Assembly: GCA_013697245.1 (NCBI GenBank)
Contig: JACCXH010000051.1
Span: 124,001-188,000 of the forward strand
DNA: 64,000 nucleotides
DNA from: Bacteroidota bacterium
Lineage (GTDB): Bacteria; Bacteroidota; Bacteroidia; B-17B0; Aurantibacillaceae
Direction: 5' to 3'
The position numbers and the translations under genes are program-made. Shown in pieces: positions 7,832-17,036 of this stretch. The stretch's first letter is position 1, and every line of letters starts with the position of its first letter. The notes below the pieces were generated by a model. The model was not told the DNA's origin, made no database searches, and saw nothing but the letters and a program-made list of their open reading frames with translations.

Positions 7832-8821
7832 ATGGTAGATATTAAAGAAATTAACGAACGAATTCAACAGGAAAGTGCTTTTGTCGACATCCTTACTGTT
7901 GAAATGGACAAAGTTATTATTGGTCAAAAAAGTATGGTCGAGCGATTATTGATCGGCTTGTTAAGTAACGGACATATACTACTAGAAGGTGTTCCGGGAC
8001 TTGCAAAAACTTTAGCTATTAATACCCTGGCAAAGTGCGTGGATGGGCAGTTTAGCCGTATTCAGTTCACGCCGGATCTTTTGCCTGCCGACGTTATTGG
8101 TACTCAGATCTACAATCAAAAACAAGAAGCTTTCTCAATTCGTAAAGGACCAATTTTCGCCAATTTTGTTTTGGCAGATGAGATCAATCGTGCCCCGGCA
8201 AAAGTTCAGTCGGCACTTTTAGAAGCCATGCAGGAAAAACAAGTTACAATTGGTGACCAAACATTTAAATTACCAAACCCTTTCTTAGTGTTGGCAACGC
8301 AAAATCCAATTGAACAAGAAGGAACGTATCCTTTGCCTGAAGCGCAAATGGACCGCTTTATGCTAAAAGTGGTAATTGGTTATCCTACTAAAGAAGATGA
8401 ACGTAAAATTATTACATCTAATATTCAACCCGGCGGTATGCCACAAGTAAACTCTGTTCTTTCTCCGGAAGCCATTGTTAAAGCACGCGCAGTAGTTAAA
8501 GATGTTTACATGGATGAAAAGATCGAAAGATATATTGTTGATATTGTTTTTGCATCGCGTTACCCGAAAGATTATAAGCTTCAAAAATTTGAAGGCTTAA
8601 TTTCTTATGGCGGATCGCCACGTGCCAGCATAAATTTAGCATTAGCTGCAAAAGCCTATGCGTTTATTAAGCGTCGCGGTTATGTTATTCCTGAAGACGT
8701 TCGCGCTATCTGCACAGATGTCATGCGTCACCGTATTGGTTTAACTTACGAAGCCGAAGCAGAGAACATTACTTCAGAAAACATTATCACTGAAATTCTA
8801 AACACAGTTGAAGTACCTTAA
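7832..8821 (+). CDS. MoxR-family AAA+ ATPase
   Basis: MoxR ATPases act as chaperones that usually work with von Willebrand factor A (VWA) proteins encoded next to them. The 329 residues contain Walker A GVPGLAKT at residues 53-60, Walker B LADEINRAP near 114, and the family block ATQNPIEQEGTYPLPEAQMDRF. The C-terminal lid includes YGGSPRASI. It is the first gene of an eight-gene operon (MoxR, DUF58, a membrane protein, BatA-E) conserved in Bacteroidota and linked in Bacteroides and Francisella to aerotolerance or stress survival. It is cytoplasmic. Confidence 0.95.
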   Translation: MVDIKEINERIQQESAFVDILTVEMDKVIIGQKSMVERLLIGLLSNGHILLEGVPGLAKTLAINTLAKCVDGQFSRIQFTPDLLPADVIGTQIYNQKQEAFSIRKGPIFANFVLADEINRAPAKVQSALLEAMQEKQVTIGDQTFKLPNPFLVLATQNPIEQEGTYPLPEAQMDRFMLKVVIGYPTKEDERKIITSNIQPGGMPQVNSVLSPEAIVKARAVVKDVYMDEKIERYIVDIVFASRYPKDYKLQKFEGLISYGGSPRASINLALAAKAYAFIKRRGYVIPEDVRAICTDVMRHRIGLTYEAEAENITSENIITEILNTVEVP

Positions 8822-8822
8822 A

Positions 8823-8913
8823 AAGATTTACGATTTGGAAATTGACAATTGACGATTTTAAAAGTTGAAATAGTCCAAATTGTAAATTATAAATAAAATA
8901 AATTGTAAATCTT
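8823..8913. repeat. 91-bp inverted-repeat element between moxR and the DUF58 gene
   Basis: The interval starts with AAGATTTAC (8823-8831) and ends with GTAAATCTT (8905-8913), a perfect 9-bp terminal inverted repeat. A second inverted pair follows inward (GATTTGGA and TCCAAATT). The interior is AT-rich and repeats variants of GATTTAC and AATTGAC. It fills almost the whole gap between two operon genes and encodes nothing, so it looks like a small miniature inverted-repeat (MITE-like) element. Confidence 0.65.
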
Positions 8914-8919
8914 AGTCAA

Positions 8920-9786
8920 GTGGAAACCTCAGAACTTTTAAAAAAAGTACGCAAAATTGAAATTAAGACCCGTGGTTTGAGTAATCAAATCTTTTCGGGA
9001 GAATATCATAGTGCATTTAAAGGTCGAGGTATGGCTTTTTCTGAAGTTCGTGAATATACACCCGGCGATGATGTAAGAACAATTGACTGGAATGTTACGG
9101 CAAGATTCAGCACGCCTTTTGTGAAAGTTTTTGAGGAAGAAAGAGAATTAAGTGTTGTATTAATGGTTGACGTAAGTGCAAGCGGTGCATTTGGAACCAA
9201 TAAACAATTTAAACAAGAATTGATTACTGAGCTTTGTGCCGTAGTTGCATTTTCTGCAGCACAAAATAATGATAAGATTGGTGTGATATTTTTTAGTGAT
9301 AAGATCGAAAAATTCATTCCGCCTAAAAAAGGAAAATCACACGTTTTAAGAATTATAAGGGAACTTCTTGAGTTTAAACCTCAGAACAAGAAAACAAATT
9401 TAGAAGTAGCACTTAAATATTTAACCAATGTAATTAAGAAAAAAAGCATTGTGTTTTTGATCAGCGATTTTTTTGCGGATTCAGATTATAAAGACGCTTT
9501 AAAGATTGCCAATAAAAAACACGACATGGTGGCCTTACGTATTGTTGATAAAACAGAAACCGAGATACCAAATGTTGGTTTAATAAAATTAAAGGATAAT
9601 GAAAGCGGAAAGGTTATTTGGGTAAACACAAGTGATAAAGCATTCAGAAAACAATTTGCTGTTAATCACTTAAAATTTGAAGACGACCTTAAAGATATCT
9701 TTAATAGGAGCGGGGTAGATGCCACCAATATTTTTACGCATGAGAATTATGTTAAACCATTAATGAATTTATTTAAGAATAGATAA
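8920..9786 (+). CDS. DUF58 domain protein of the bat operon
   Basis: This 288-residue cytoplasmic protein carries the DUF58 signature: FSGEYHSAFKGRGMAFSEVREYTPGDDVRTIDWN followed after about 40 residues by a VWA-like segment beginning VVLMVDVSASGAFG. DxSxS is the metal-ion-dependent adhesion site form expected of a VWA fold. In this operon type it pairs with the MoxR ATPase. The start is a GTG at 8920, just behind the repeat element; no strong ribosome binding site is visible, as is common in this phylum. Confidence 0.92.
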   Translation: METSELLKKVRKIEIKTRGLSNQIFSGEYHSAFKGRGMAFSEVREYTPGDDVRTIDWNVTARFSTPFVKVFEEERELSVVLMVDVSASGAFGTNKQFKQELITELCAVVAFSAAQNNDKIGVIFFSDKIEKFIPPKKGKSHVLRIIRELLEFKPQNKKTNLEVALKYLTNVIKKKSIVFLISDFFADSDYKDALKIANKKHDMVALRIVDKTETEIPNVGLIKLKDNESGKVIWVNTSDKAFRKQFAVNHLKFEDDLKDIFNRSGVDATNIFTHENYVKPLMNLFKNR

Positions 9787-9790
9787 ACTC

Positions 9791-9815
9791 TCATCCTGAC
9801 CTTGTCAAAGGCAGG
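9791..9815. repeat. Degenerate CATCCTGA-type palindrome
   Basis: TCATCCTGACCTTGTCAAAGGCAGG forms an imperfect hairpin: CCTT-gtca-AAGG flanked by CCT/AGG. It resembles the abundant intergenic repeat CATCCTGAGCTTGTCGAAGG that I recall from many Bacteroidota genomes. It occupies the 56-bp gap between the DUF58 gene and the next gene of the bat operon. Confidence 0.5.
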
Positions 9816-9842
9816 AAAGGGTAAAATAGAACCAATAAAACA

Positions 9843-10832
9843 TTGAAAAACATAAAACACATATTATTCATTGCGATCTTAATTTTTTGTTCTAATATTT
9901 TTCTTGGACAGATAAGGGTTAGCGCTGTTTTAGATTCCTCCAAGATCAGGATAGGTGAACAGGTTAAGCTGGACCTGTATGTGAATTACGATGCCTCGCA
10001 ACGCGATCTTCGCATCGAGTGGCCTTCTATTGGCGATACCATTACGGGCAAAGTAGAAGTTGTTTCCATTACACCAATCGATACCACTATTCCCGATAAA
10101 AATAATCCTACTATTTACCAGCAACATCAGCAAATAATAATAAGTGCATACGATAGCGGTTATTTTGCAATGCCGGGTTTTAAATTTGTGGTGAATGGCG
10201 ATACCACGCAACCATTTTTTACTCAAACACTTTTGTTGGAAGTACATACAATTCCAACCGATACCAGTAGTACAAAATTGAAGGATATAAAACCACCATT
10301 TAAGGAAGTCTTTAATTGGAAATGGTATCTCGATTATATTTATTGGGGAATTGGGATCATTGTTTTTATTACTGCAATTATTTTATTGACACTTTATTTT
10401 GCAAGGAAGAAAAAACAGGTTGTTATTGAACCTGAAAAGCCTAAGGTCCCCGCTCATATAACCGCTCTTGCAACTTTAGAAAAAATAAAAGCTGAACAGG
10501 TTTGGAAAGAAGGCCTTACAAAAGAATATTATTCATCTATTTCGGATGCGGTGCGTTTATATATCGAAGAGCGTTTTGATGTGTATGCTTTAGAAAGCAC
10601 AACAGATGAGATCATGAAAGCTTTCCGCACACAGGTTGTGGATAAAACCAGTAAAGAAAAATTAGAACAGATCTTAACCTTGAGCGATTTTGTGAAGTTC
10701 GCAAAAATGTCACCAATTGAAGATGAGAATCGTTTTACTCTACAAAATGCTTTTGATTTTGTGAACGGAACCAAACGCGAAGAAGAAATTACAATACCCG
10801 AACCTCAAACAAATAATCAGCCAACGCAGTGA
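9843..10832 (+). CDS. Bat-operon membrane protein (BatD/DUF4381-like)
   Basis: This protein of about 329 residues has an N-terminal signal peptide (FLGQ), a periplasmic beta-rich domain beginning RVSAVLDSSKIRIGEQVKLDLYV, one membrane helix near residues 168-188 and a cytoplasmic C-terminal domain of about 120 residues with a helical VWKEGLTKEYYSSISDAVRLYIEERF segment. The layout is that of a short BatD-like protein, and genes at this position are usually annotated as hypothetical. Translation probably begins at TTG 9843. It overlaps batA by 4 bp, which suggests translational coupling. Its exact role in the complex is unknown. Confidence 0.8.
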   Translation: MKNIKHILFIAILIFCSNIFLGQIRVSAVLDSSKIRIGEQVKLDLYVNYDASQRDLRIEWPSIGDTITGKVEVVSITPIDTTIPDKNNPTIYQQHQQIIISAYDSGYFAMPGFKFVVNGDTTQPFFTQTLLLEVHTIPTDTSSTKLKDIKPPFKEVFNWKWYLDYIYWGIGIIVFITAIILLTLYFARKKKQVVIEPEKPKVPAHITALATLEKIKAEQVWKEGLTKEYYSSISDAVRLYIEERFDVYALESTTDEIMKAFRTQVVDKTSKEKLEQILTLSDFVKFAKMSPIEDENRFTLQNAFDFVNGTKREEEITIPEPQTNNQPTQ

Positions 10833-11839
10833 TAAATTATTTTAACGATATTCAGTTTGCAGAAAAGCATTGGTTTTGGCTACTGGCGCTTATACCATTA
10901 ATGGTCATTTGGTATTTGATCCGTTTGAAAAAGAACGAAGGCGAATTAAATTATTCTTCATTTACCTTACTTCATAAAATAAAATCTTCGGGCAAAGCAA
11001 AATTCCGTCACTCATTATTTGCGCTACGTTTGATAGCCTTTGCTTTGTTGATCGCTGCATTGGCAAGACCGCAATCACGTAGCAGTTGGAAAAATAGTAA
11101 AACTGAGGGTATTGATATTGTGATCTCCTTGGACGTTTCTTTATCTATGTTAGCTAAAGACTTTAAGCCAAACCGGATGGATGTGGCCAAAGATGTTATT
11201 GTTGATTTTGTGGATGCACGACCAAATGATAGAATAGGTTTGGTGATCTTTGGAGGAGTTGCTTTTACGCAATGCCCATTAACAAGCGATCACAAAGTTT
11301 TAAAAAACATGTTTGCGCAGGTTAAAGCCGGTTCTTTAGACCAGGGAACTGCTATTGGGTTGGGCTTGGCAACTGCGGTTGCACGTATCAAAGAAAGCAA
11401 AGCAAAAAGTAAAGTAATTGTTTTTGTAAGTGATGGTGTGAATAATGTGGGCGAGGTAGCCCCGCTTACTGCCGGTGAATTAGCTAAAACTTATGGCATC
11501 CGTGTTTATTGCATTGGTGTTGGTTCAAAAGGAAAAGCGCTTCAACCCGTTGCTATTTATGCGCCCGGCGAATATGAATACGATTATGTGGATGTGGATG
11601 TGGATGAAAAAGTGATGACAGAAATTTCTGACATGACCGGTGGAAAATATTTTAGAGCAACTAATAAAGAAAGTTTAGTAGAGATCTACAGGGAAATCGA
11701 TAAAATGGAAAAAACAATTGTAAGCGAGAAAAGCTTTACAAACAAAGCCGAACACTTTTTGCCGTTGGCATTAGGTGCGGCAATTTTATTATTATTAGAA
11801 TTTATATTACGTTTTACATTATTCAGAGCAGTACCATAA
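10829..11839 (+). CDS. batA: BatA, membrane-anchored VWA protein
   Basis: This 336-residue protein has two N-terminal membrane helices (FWLLALIPLMVIWYLI and LFALRLIAFALLIAAL), a periplasm-facing VWA domain and a C-terminal helix (LPLALGAAILLLLEFIL). The metal-ion site is complete: DVSLS starting at Asp102, a Thr loop near TSDHK and a later SDG. GTG at 10829 overlaps the preceding TGA by 4 bp. In Bacteroides the Bat proteins form complexes that support aerotolerance; here this is inferred from synteny. Confidence 0.94.
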   Translation: MINYFNDIQFAEKHWFWLLALIPLMVIWYLIRLKKNEGELNYSSFTLLHKIKSSGKAKFRHSLFALRLIAFALLIAALARPQSRSSWKNSKTEGIDIVISLDVSLSMLAKDFKPNRMDVAKDVIVDFVDARPNDRIGLVIFGGVAFTQCPLTSDHKVLKNMFAQVKAGSLDQGTAIGLGLATAVARIKESKAKSKVIVFVSDGVNNVGEVAPLTAGELAKTYGIRVYCIGVGSKGKALQPVAIYAPGEYEYDYVDVDVDEKVMTEISDMTGGKYFRATNKESLVEIYREIDKMEKTIVSEKSFTNKAEHFLPLALGAAILLLLEFILRFTLFRAVP

Positions 11840-12880
11840 ATGTTTAAGTTCGAACATACCATATATTTTTACGCGTTTGCTGCATTGCCGGTAATGCTGG
11901 TACTTGTGATATTGTATTTTATTTCACGCCGTAAAAAATTAAAACGTTTGGGCGAAGCAAATTTGATCAGCGAATTAATTCCATACTCCAGCAAACGCAA
12001 ACGCGTTATAAAAATTATTTTATTTATGTTAGGATTTAGTAGCCTTGTAATTGCATTATGTAATTTACAAACAGGTAGCAAACTAACAGAAGTAAAACGC
12101 GAAGGCGCAGATATTATCGTGTGTATAGATGTTAGTAATAGTATGCTGGCACAGGATCTTAGTCCTGATCGTTTAACGCGTGCTAAATACGCACTCGAAA
12201 AAATGATCGACGGTTTAGAAGGAGACAGGTTAGGTTTGGTGATCTTTGCCGGCGAAGCTTATGTTCAGTTACCGATCACGACAGATTATAGTGCTGCAAA
12301 ATTATTTTTAGAATCCATTAGCCCGGGAATGGTTCCGGTGCAGGGCACAAATATTTCGGATGCTATTATTAAAGCTTCAGAATCATTTAGTAATGATGAA
12401 GGAAAGAACAGGGCAATTATTTTAATTACCGATGGAGAGAATCATGATTCGGAAGCAATAAAAGCAGCCGAGGATGCCAACAAAAAAGGGATTATGATCA
12501 GTACTATTGGAATTGGCTCTGAAAAAGGGGTGCCAATTCCTTTGATCGAAAATGGTGTGATGAAAGGGTATAGAAAAGATAAGGATGGGCAAACCGTGAT
12601 CACAAAATTAAATTCAAACCTTTTAAAAACAATTGCCTCAAAAGCTAACGGTGTCTTTGTACAGGCCAGTCAGGCAGACGTTGGCTTAGGAGCTGTTTTG
12701 GATAAAATTGGTGAATTGGATAAAGCGCAAATTGAAAATAAAATGTATACCGATTACGAAGATCAGTTCCAATGGTTTTTGGGATTAGCTTTGATCTTAT
12801 TTTTTATAGAATTTTTAATAAGTGAAAGAGTAAGTGAGTGGTTTAAAAAAATTAATTTGTTTGAAAATGCAGTTAAATAG
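11840..12880 (+). CDS. batB: BatB, membrane-anchored VWA protein
   Basis: Paralogue of batA starting at the base after the batA stop. The 346 residues contain two N-terminal helices (TIYFYAFAALPVMLVLVILYF and IKIILFMLGFSSLVIALC), a VWA domain with DVSNS at Asp97, a later ITDGENHDSEA, and a C-terminal helix (FQWFLGLALILFFIEFL). It probably forms a membrane complex with BatA and the TPR proteins downstream. The last 14 bases overlap the start of batC. Confidence 0.94.
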   Translation: MFKFEHTIYFYAFAALPVMLVLVILYFISRRKKLKRLGEANLISELIPYSSKRKRVIKIILFMLGFSSLVIALCNLQTGSKLTEVKREGADIIVCIDVSNSMLAQDLSPDRLTRAKYALEKMIDGLEGDRLGLVIFAGEAYVQLPITTDYSAAKLFLESISPGMVPVQGTNISDAIIKASESFSNDEGKNRAIILITDGENHDSEAIKAAEDANKKGIMISTIGIGSEKGVPIPLIENGVMKGYRKDKDGQTVITKLNSNLLKTIASKANGVFVQASQADVGLGAVLDKIGELDKAQIENKMYTDYEDQFQWFLGLALILFFIEFLISERVSEWFKKINLFENAVK

Positions 12881-13586
12881 CGCCAGATATTTTTGTGTTA
12901 TGTTTTTGTTGTCTGTAACAGGCTATATGTTCGCGCAAAAAGATGCTATGAATGTTTATGACGGCAATAAAATGTATTATGAAGGCAAAACCATAGATGC
13001 AACAAGTAGATATAGAGAAGCATTAAAGATCAATCCTAATAATCAAAAAGCTAATTTTAATTTAGGAAATTCTTTATATAAAAATGCTTTGCAAATAAAA
13101 GCCAGCAAAGAAAATTTCATTCAGGGTGGAAAAAAAGTGACACCTGATTCATTAGCCGGTTTGGTTTTTGATGAAGCGGCCCAAAGTTTTGCACAAGTAG
13201 CCAATACGATCTCAAATAAAGATACCTTACACCAGGCTTGGCACAATATTGGCAACTGTTACTTACAAAAAAAGGATTACCAACAGGCCGTTGATGCTTA
13301 CAAGAAATCATTAAAGTATAACCCGAAAGATGAAGAAACGCGTTACAACCTTGCCTACGCTTTAAAACATATGCCTAAGGATAAAAAGGGTGGAGGAGGC
13401 GGTAGTCCAAAAGAAGAGGATAAAAAAGATAAAAATAAGAATGCGGCCCCACAACAAAATCAAATGAACAAAGATCAGGCGGAGCAGTTATTAAAAGCTT
13501 TAATGAACCAGGAGAAAAAATTGCAGGATAAACGCAAACAAAAACAAGAAGACGCTAGTAAGTCCTCGGTAGATAAGGATTGGTAG
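12867..13586 (+). CDS. batC: BatC, TPR protein
   Basis: Signal peptide (FLLSVTGYMFAQ) followed by tetratricopeptide repeats (NVYDGNKMYYEGKTIDATSRYREALKINPNNQKANFNLGN; then AWHNIGNCYLQKKDYQQAVDAYKKSLKYNPKDEETRYNLAYAL) and a Lys/Gln/Asp-rich low-complexity tail (KKGGGGGSPKEEDKK onward). The ATG at 12867 sits inside the batB end and gives a normal signal peptide; a longer in-frame start at 12834 would spoil it. It is a probable periplasmic scaffold for the Bat complex. Confidence 0.88.
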   Translation: MQLNSARYFCVMFLLSVTGYMFAQKDAMNVYDGNKMYYEGKTIDATSRYREALKINPNNQKANFNLGNSLYKNALQIKASKENFIQGGKKVTPDSLAGLVFDEAAQSFAQVANTISNKDTLHQAWHNIGNCYLQKKDYQQAVDAYKKSLKYNPKDEETRYNLAYALKHMPKDKKGGGGGSPKEEDKKDKNKNAAPQQNQMNKDQAEQLLKALMNQEKKLQDKRKQKQEDASKSSVDKDW

Positions 13587-13606
13587 TTATAAATAAAAAT
13601 TATAAA

Positions 13607-15406
13607 ATGATAATGAACAAAATAAAAAATAAATGGATACTCATGTTAGTGTCTTGCTTTTTTATTTTTACGGCAAAGTCACAAAGTTTTTATTCGCAGG
13701 TAAGTTCTAAGCGTGTTCAGGTGGGTGTTCCTTTCGAATTTGCAGTTGTATTAACCGTTAGTGGTACAAATTATGTTCCGCCAAGCTTTAAAGAGTTTGA
13801 TGTGGTTAGTGGACCAAATCAAAGTAATAGCGTGCAGTATACAAATGGTGTTATGAGCCAACAAATAGTTATCTCTTATGGTCTGGTAGCAAAAAAAGAA
13901 GGTAAAGTAACAATTGGTGCTGCAAGTGTTGTAGCCGGTGGACAAAAGTTAGAAACCTCACCGATAGTGCTTGAAGTTGTGAAAGGAGCTGCAGCCAACC
14001 AAACTAATAATAATACCACCGAGGATCCAAAATTTAGTAATAAGGTAAGCGGGGGGGATGTTTTTATAAGAACAGGTGTAAGTAAGACCAAATGTTTTGT
14101 TGGCGAGCAGGTAACTATTACACAAAAAGTATATTCACGTTTGCAAATGATCGGTTTCCAAAAATTTGCACAACCAACCTACGAAGGGTTTTATTCACAA
14201 GCACAGGAATCTACCAGCAAAGGACAAGCTATTGTTGAAAATGTTGATGGTGTAAATTATTATACTTACGAATTATTTCGTAGTTCGGCAATTGCGAATA
14301 AAACGGGGAAGATCAGCTTAAGCCCGATTGAAGGCGATGTGGTTGTTAGAAAGCAGACCAGCGCCAAACCAAAAAACATTTTCGAGCAATTCTTTGGAGC
14401 GGCTGGTTACGAAGATGTTCCTGTTACTGTAAAAAGTAAAGCGTTAGTAGTTGAAGTTTTAGATGTGCCACAGGAAGGGCGCCCGGCAAGTTATTATGGC
14501 GCTGTTGGCGATTTTTCATATAAAGTAACAACCACTCGCAACGAATTAAAAGCTAACGACGCCTTTAATTTAAAAATGACTATTAGTGGTAAAGGAAATA
14601 TAAAATTAATAGATGCCCCAAAATTAAATTTACCCGAGAGTTTTGAAACATATGATCCTAAAATTACTGAATCCGGAAATTCAAAAACATTTGATTATTT
14701 GATCATTGCAAGAAGCGAAGGAGAATATAAATTAGAGAACCTTGATTTTTCTTATTTTAGCCTTGAGCAAAAAAAATATATTACTATTCCTGCCCCCGAA
14801 ATTAAGATCAAGGTATTGCCCGCTGACCCTAACAGCAAGGGTGCGCAGGTATATATCCAGCAAAGCCAGGTAAAAGAAACAGAGAACGATATCCGTTATA
14901 TTAAAAAAGGTGATTTCGTTCTGTTAAAGTCCGAAACAGAGTTTTTTAATTCATCTAAGCACATTTTATTACTGATCTTGCCTTTATTGGCGTTAGGAAC
15001 CGGTTTATTCTTAAGAAGAAATTATATTAAGAATAACAGTAACATGGTTTTGGTCAAAGAACGCAAAGCTGCTAAAATGGCCAAAAAACAATTAACCAAT
15101 GCCGAAAAATTAATGCAGCAAAATAAAAAAGATGAATTTTATACCGAGATCTTAATGGCCTTAAATAGTTATATAGGTAATAAATTAAATATTCCGGTTG
15201 CTGATCTTTCGCGTGAGAAAATTACTGAAGTATTAAATAAAAAACAGGTAGATGCGCAAAGCACAGCTAAATTAGTATCAACTTTAGAAACAAGTGAGTA
15301 TGCCAAATATGCACCTGGAGCGGTGAGTGGCGACCTGCAGCAGGTTTATAAAAATACGGTTGAATTAATTGCAGACCTGGAGGAACAGCTAAATAAAAAA
15401 GTGTAA
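13607..15406 (+). CDS. batD: BatD, oxygen-tolerance family membrane protein
   Basis: About 599 residues with a signal peptide (ILMLVSCFFIFTAKSQ), several periplasmic beta-sandwich modules starting SFYSQVSSKRVQVGVPFEFAVVL, one C-terminal membrane helix near residue 460 (ILLLILPLLALGTGLFL) and a cytoplasmic helical domain. This is the BatD architecture at the usual place in the operon. ATG codons at 13607 and 13613 are both plausible starts; the in-frame GTG-type start further upstream overlaps batC and is not favoured. Confidence 0.9.
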   Translation: MIMNKIKNKWILMLVSCFFIFTAKSQSFYSQVSSKRVQVGVPFEFAVVLTVSGTNYVPPSFKEFDVVSGPNQSNSVQYTNGVMSQQIVISYGLVAKKEGKVTIGAASVVAGGQKLETSPIVLEVVKGAAANQTNNNTTEDPKFSNKVSGGDVFIRTGVSKTKCFVGEQVTITQKVYSRLQMIGFQKFAQPTYEGFYSQAQESTSKGQAIVENVDGVNYYTYELFRSSAIANKTGKISLSPIEGDVVVRKQTSAKPKNIFEQFFGAAGYEDVPVTVKSKALVVEVLDVPQEGRPASYYGAVGDFSYKVTTTRNELKANDAFNLKMTISGKGNIKLIDAPKLNLPESFETYDPKITESGNSKTFDYLIIARSEGEYKLENLDFSYFSLEQKKYITIPAPEIKIKVLPADPNSKGAQVYIQQSQVKETENDIRYIKKGDFVLLKSETEFFNSSKHILLLILPLLALGTGLFLRRNYIKNNSNMVLVKERKAAKMAKKQLTNAEKLMQQNKKDEFYTEILMALNSYIGNKLNIPVADLSREKITEVLNKKQVDAQSTAKLVSTLETSEYAKYAPGAVSGDLQQVYKNTVELIADLEEQLNKKV

Positions 15407-15410
15407 GCAA

Positions 15411-16169
15411 ATGAAAAATAATAATTACATATTAATTTTATTGGTTTGCCTTCTATCTTTTGCAACAAAAGGTTTTAGTAACGATCTCTTACAAAAAGCC
15501 GAAAAGGCTTATGATTCTAAAAATTATAAAGAAGCAATCGTTAATTATGAAAAGTTAGTGAATGATGGTTTTAGATCTTACCAATTGTATTTTAATCTTG
15601 GAAATGCCTATTACAGGAATAATGAATTAGGGAAAGCAATTTATTATTACGAATTAGCTAGGAAAGTAGATCCCAATGATGAAGACGTTAGAATTAATTT
15701 GGGTATTGCAGCCGCAAAAACCATTGATAAGATCGATTCGAAAGAAAATTTCTTTATTAGTGCGGTTAAAACCAATCTTTTATCTTCTTTCACAACCAAT
15801 GCCTGGGCCTGGCTTTCTATCGGATCTATTGCATTAGCAAGTATTCTCTTTTTTATTTTCGTTAATTCTTCAATATTAATTATTAAACGTATTTCGTTCC
15901 TACTAAGTTGTATTTTGCTTATATCATTTTTTATAACTTATTTTTTAGGTTATTCAGCCCTTCAGTCAAAAGTTGAAAATAAATTTGCTATTATAACGGC
16001 TAAAGAAGTTAAGATCATGAATGAGCCAACCGCCACGGCAAGTTCAAAATTTAGCCTGCACGAAGGAACTAAGATTCGCGTGGTTGAAAATAAAGGCAAC
16101 TGGCTGCTTATTAAACTTGATAATGGTAACGAAGGCTGGCTTAAGGTTAGCGATGTTGGAATTATTTAA
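15411..16169 (+). CDS. batE: BatE, TPR and SH3-like domain membrane protein
   Basis: A 252-residue protein with a signal peptide ending at KGFSN, TPR units (QKAEKAYDSKNYKEAIVNYEKL; LYFNLGNAYYRNNELGKAIYYYELARKVDP), two membrane helices (about residues 130-150 and 158-180) and a C-terminal bacterial SH3-like domain (ITAKEVKIMNEPT, then GTKIRVVENKGNWLLIKLDNGNEGWL). It is the last gene of the operon. Its end overlaps by 8 bp the end of a convergent gene, and no GC-rich terminator is visible there. Confidence 0.88.
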   Translation: MKNNNYILILLVCLLSFATKGFSNDLLQKAEKAYDSKNYKEAIVNYEKLVNDGFRSYQLYFNLGNAYYRNNELGKAIYYYELARKVDPNDEDVRINLGIAAAKTIDKIDSKENFFISAVKTNLLSSFTTNAWAWLSIGSIALASILFFIFVNSSILIIKRISFLLSCILLISFFITYFLGYSALQSKVENKFAIITAKEVKIMNEPTATASSKFSLHEGTKIRVVENKGNWLLIKLDNGNEGWLKVSDVGII

Positions 16170-17001
16170 TCTCTTTTTTTATTTTATTTTTCTTAAAGTG
16201 CTTTGCAAGATCGGTAGATATGGAAAGTAATACCGGCGAATAGAATTTAATACCATAGGCAGATGGTGGTAAGGGATTTAGCCAGGGATTATACATGATA
16301 CTAATATCAATTTTTTTTATATTTAGAATGACGCCAAGGCCGGAGTTAAAATATCCTTGGTTAAAGTCCAAAACATTGGCTCCGCTCGAATAGGAGGCCA
16401 TCAATATTATTCTATCAGTAATATTAAAATCAAGTTCAATCGAAACAGATTGTAATAATGAATCGGCATTATTCATGATTGAATAACCTCCAATCACATC
16501 AAAATATTTATTAAAATCATATCTTAATCGTGTAGAGAATAAATTATAAATAGAAGAATTGTATCCAAAATAATCGGTTAGAGTGTCTCTTTTATTAATA
16601 TAAGTGTATGCGTCAAAAATAAATAATAATTTTTTTGAAAATGCTTTTGAGAAAAATACATCTACACCGTTTGAATACAAACCTGAACCAAGAAGATCGG
16701 AGCCTGTAAAATTAAAACAGCCAAATGCACCAAACGTAGTATTGTTTTTATTGTACCAGGTGGATATTATCTGTAGCGAGGGATAATAGCCATAATTATC
16801 CCCTGTCCAGTTATTAAAATTTGCCGCGAAAACTTCCAAAGAATAATCTGTCGAATCCTGAGTTTGCATGTATTGTTTATTGCCAACTAATTTAGCCCTG
16901 TGCAATATATTTCTTCTCGCATGACCGCCTGATCGTTGCGCTAATATACTAGTACAAGAGCAAAACAATAAAAGAAAAAATATGGTCAGGTTTTTCAGCA
17001 T
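16162..17001 (-). CDS. Probable outer-membrane beta-barrel protein, function unknown
   Basis: A 279-residue protein with an N-terminal export signal (FFLLLFCSCTSILAQ). The remainder alternates aromatic and polar residues in short strands (for example YSLEVFAANFNNWTGDNYGYYPSLQI and VSIELDFNITDRIILMASYSSGAN), as in small outer-membrane barrels. I do not recognise a named family. It is convergent with batE and overlaps it by 8 bp. The basic C-terminus (KKNKIKKEIK) is unusual for a barrel, which normally ends in an aromatic residue. Confidence 0.65.
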   Translation of the reverse strand: MLKNLTIFFLLLFCSCTSILAQRSGGHARRNILHRAKLVGNKQYMQTQDSTDYSLEVFAANFNNWTGDNYGYYPSLQIISTWYNKNNTTFGAFGCFNFTGSDLLGSGLYSNGVDVFFSKAFSKKLLFIFDAYTYINKRDTLTDYFGYNSSIYNLFSTRLRYDFNKYFDVIGGYSIMNNADSLLQSVSIELDFNITDRIILMASYSSGANVLDFNQGYFNSGLGVILNIKKIDISIMYNPWLNPLPPSAYGIKFYSPVLLSISTDLAKHFKKNKIKKEIK

Positions 17002-17036
17002 TGTGAAAAAAAATGTGTCTTTAATATAAAATAATA

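Noticed and set aside
12834-12866. Longer batC start upstream of 12867
   Set aside because: The extra 11 residues precede and spoil the signal peptide; the ATG at 12867 gives a normal exported N-terminus.
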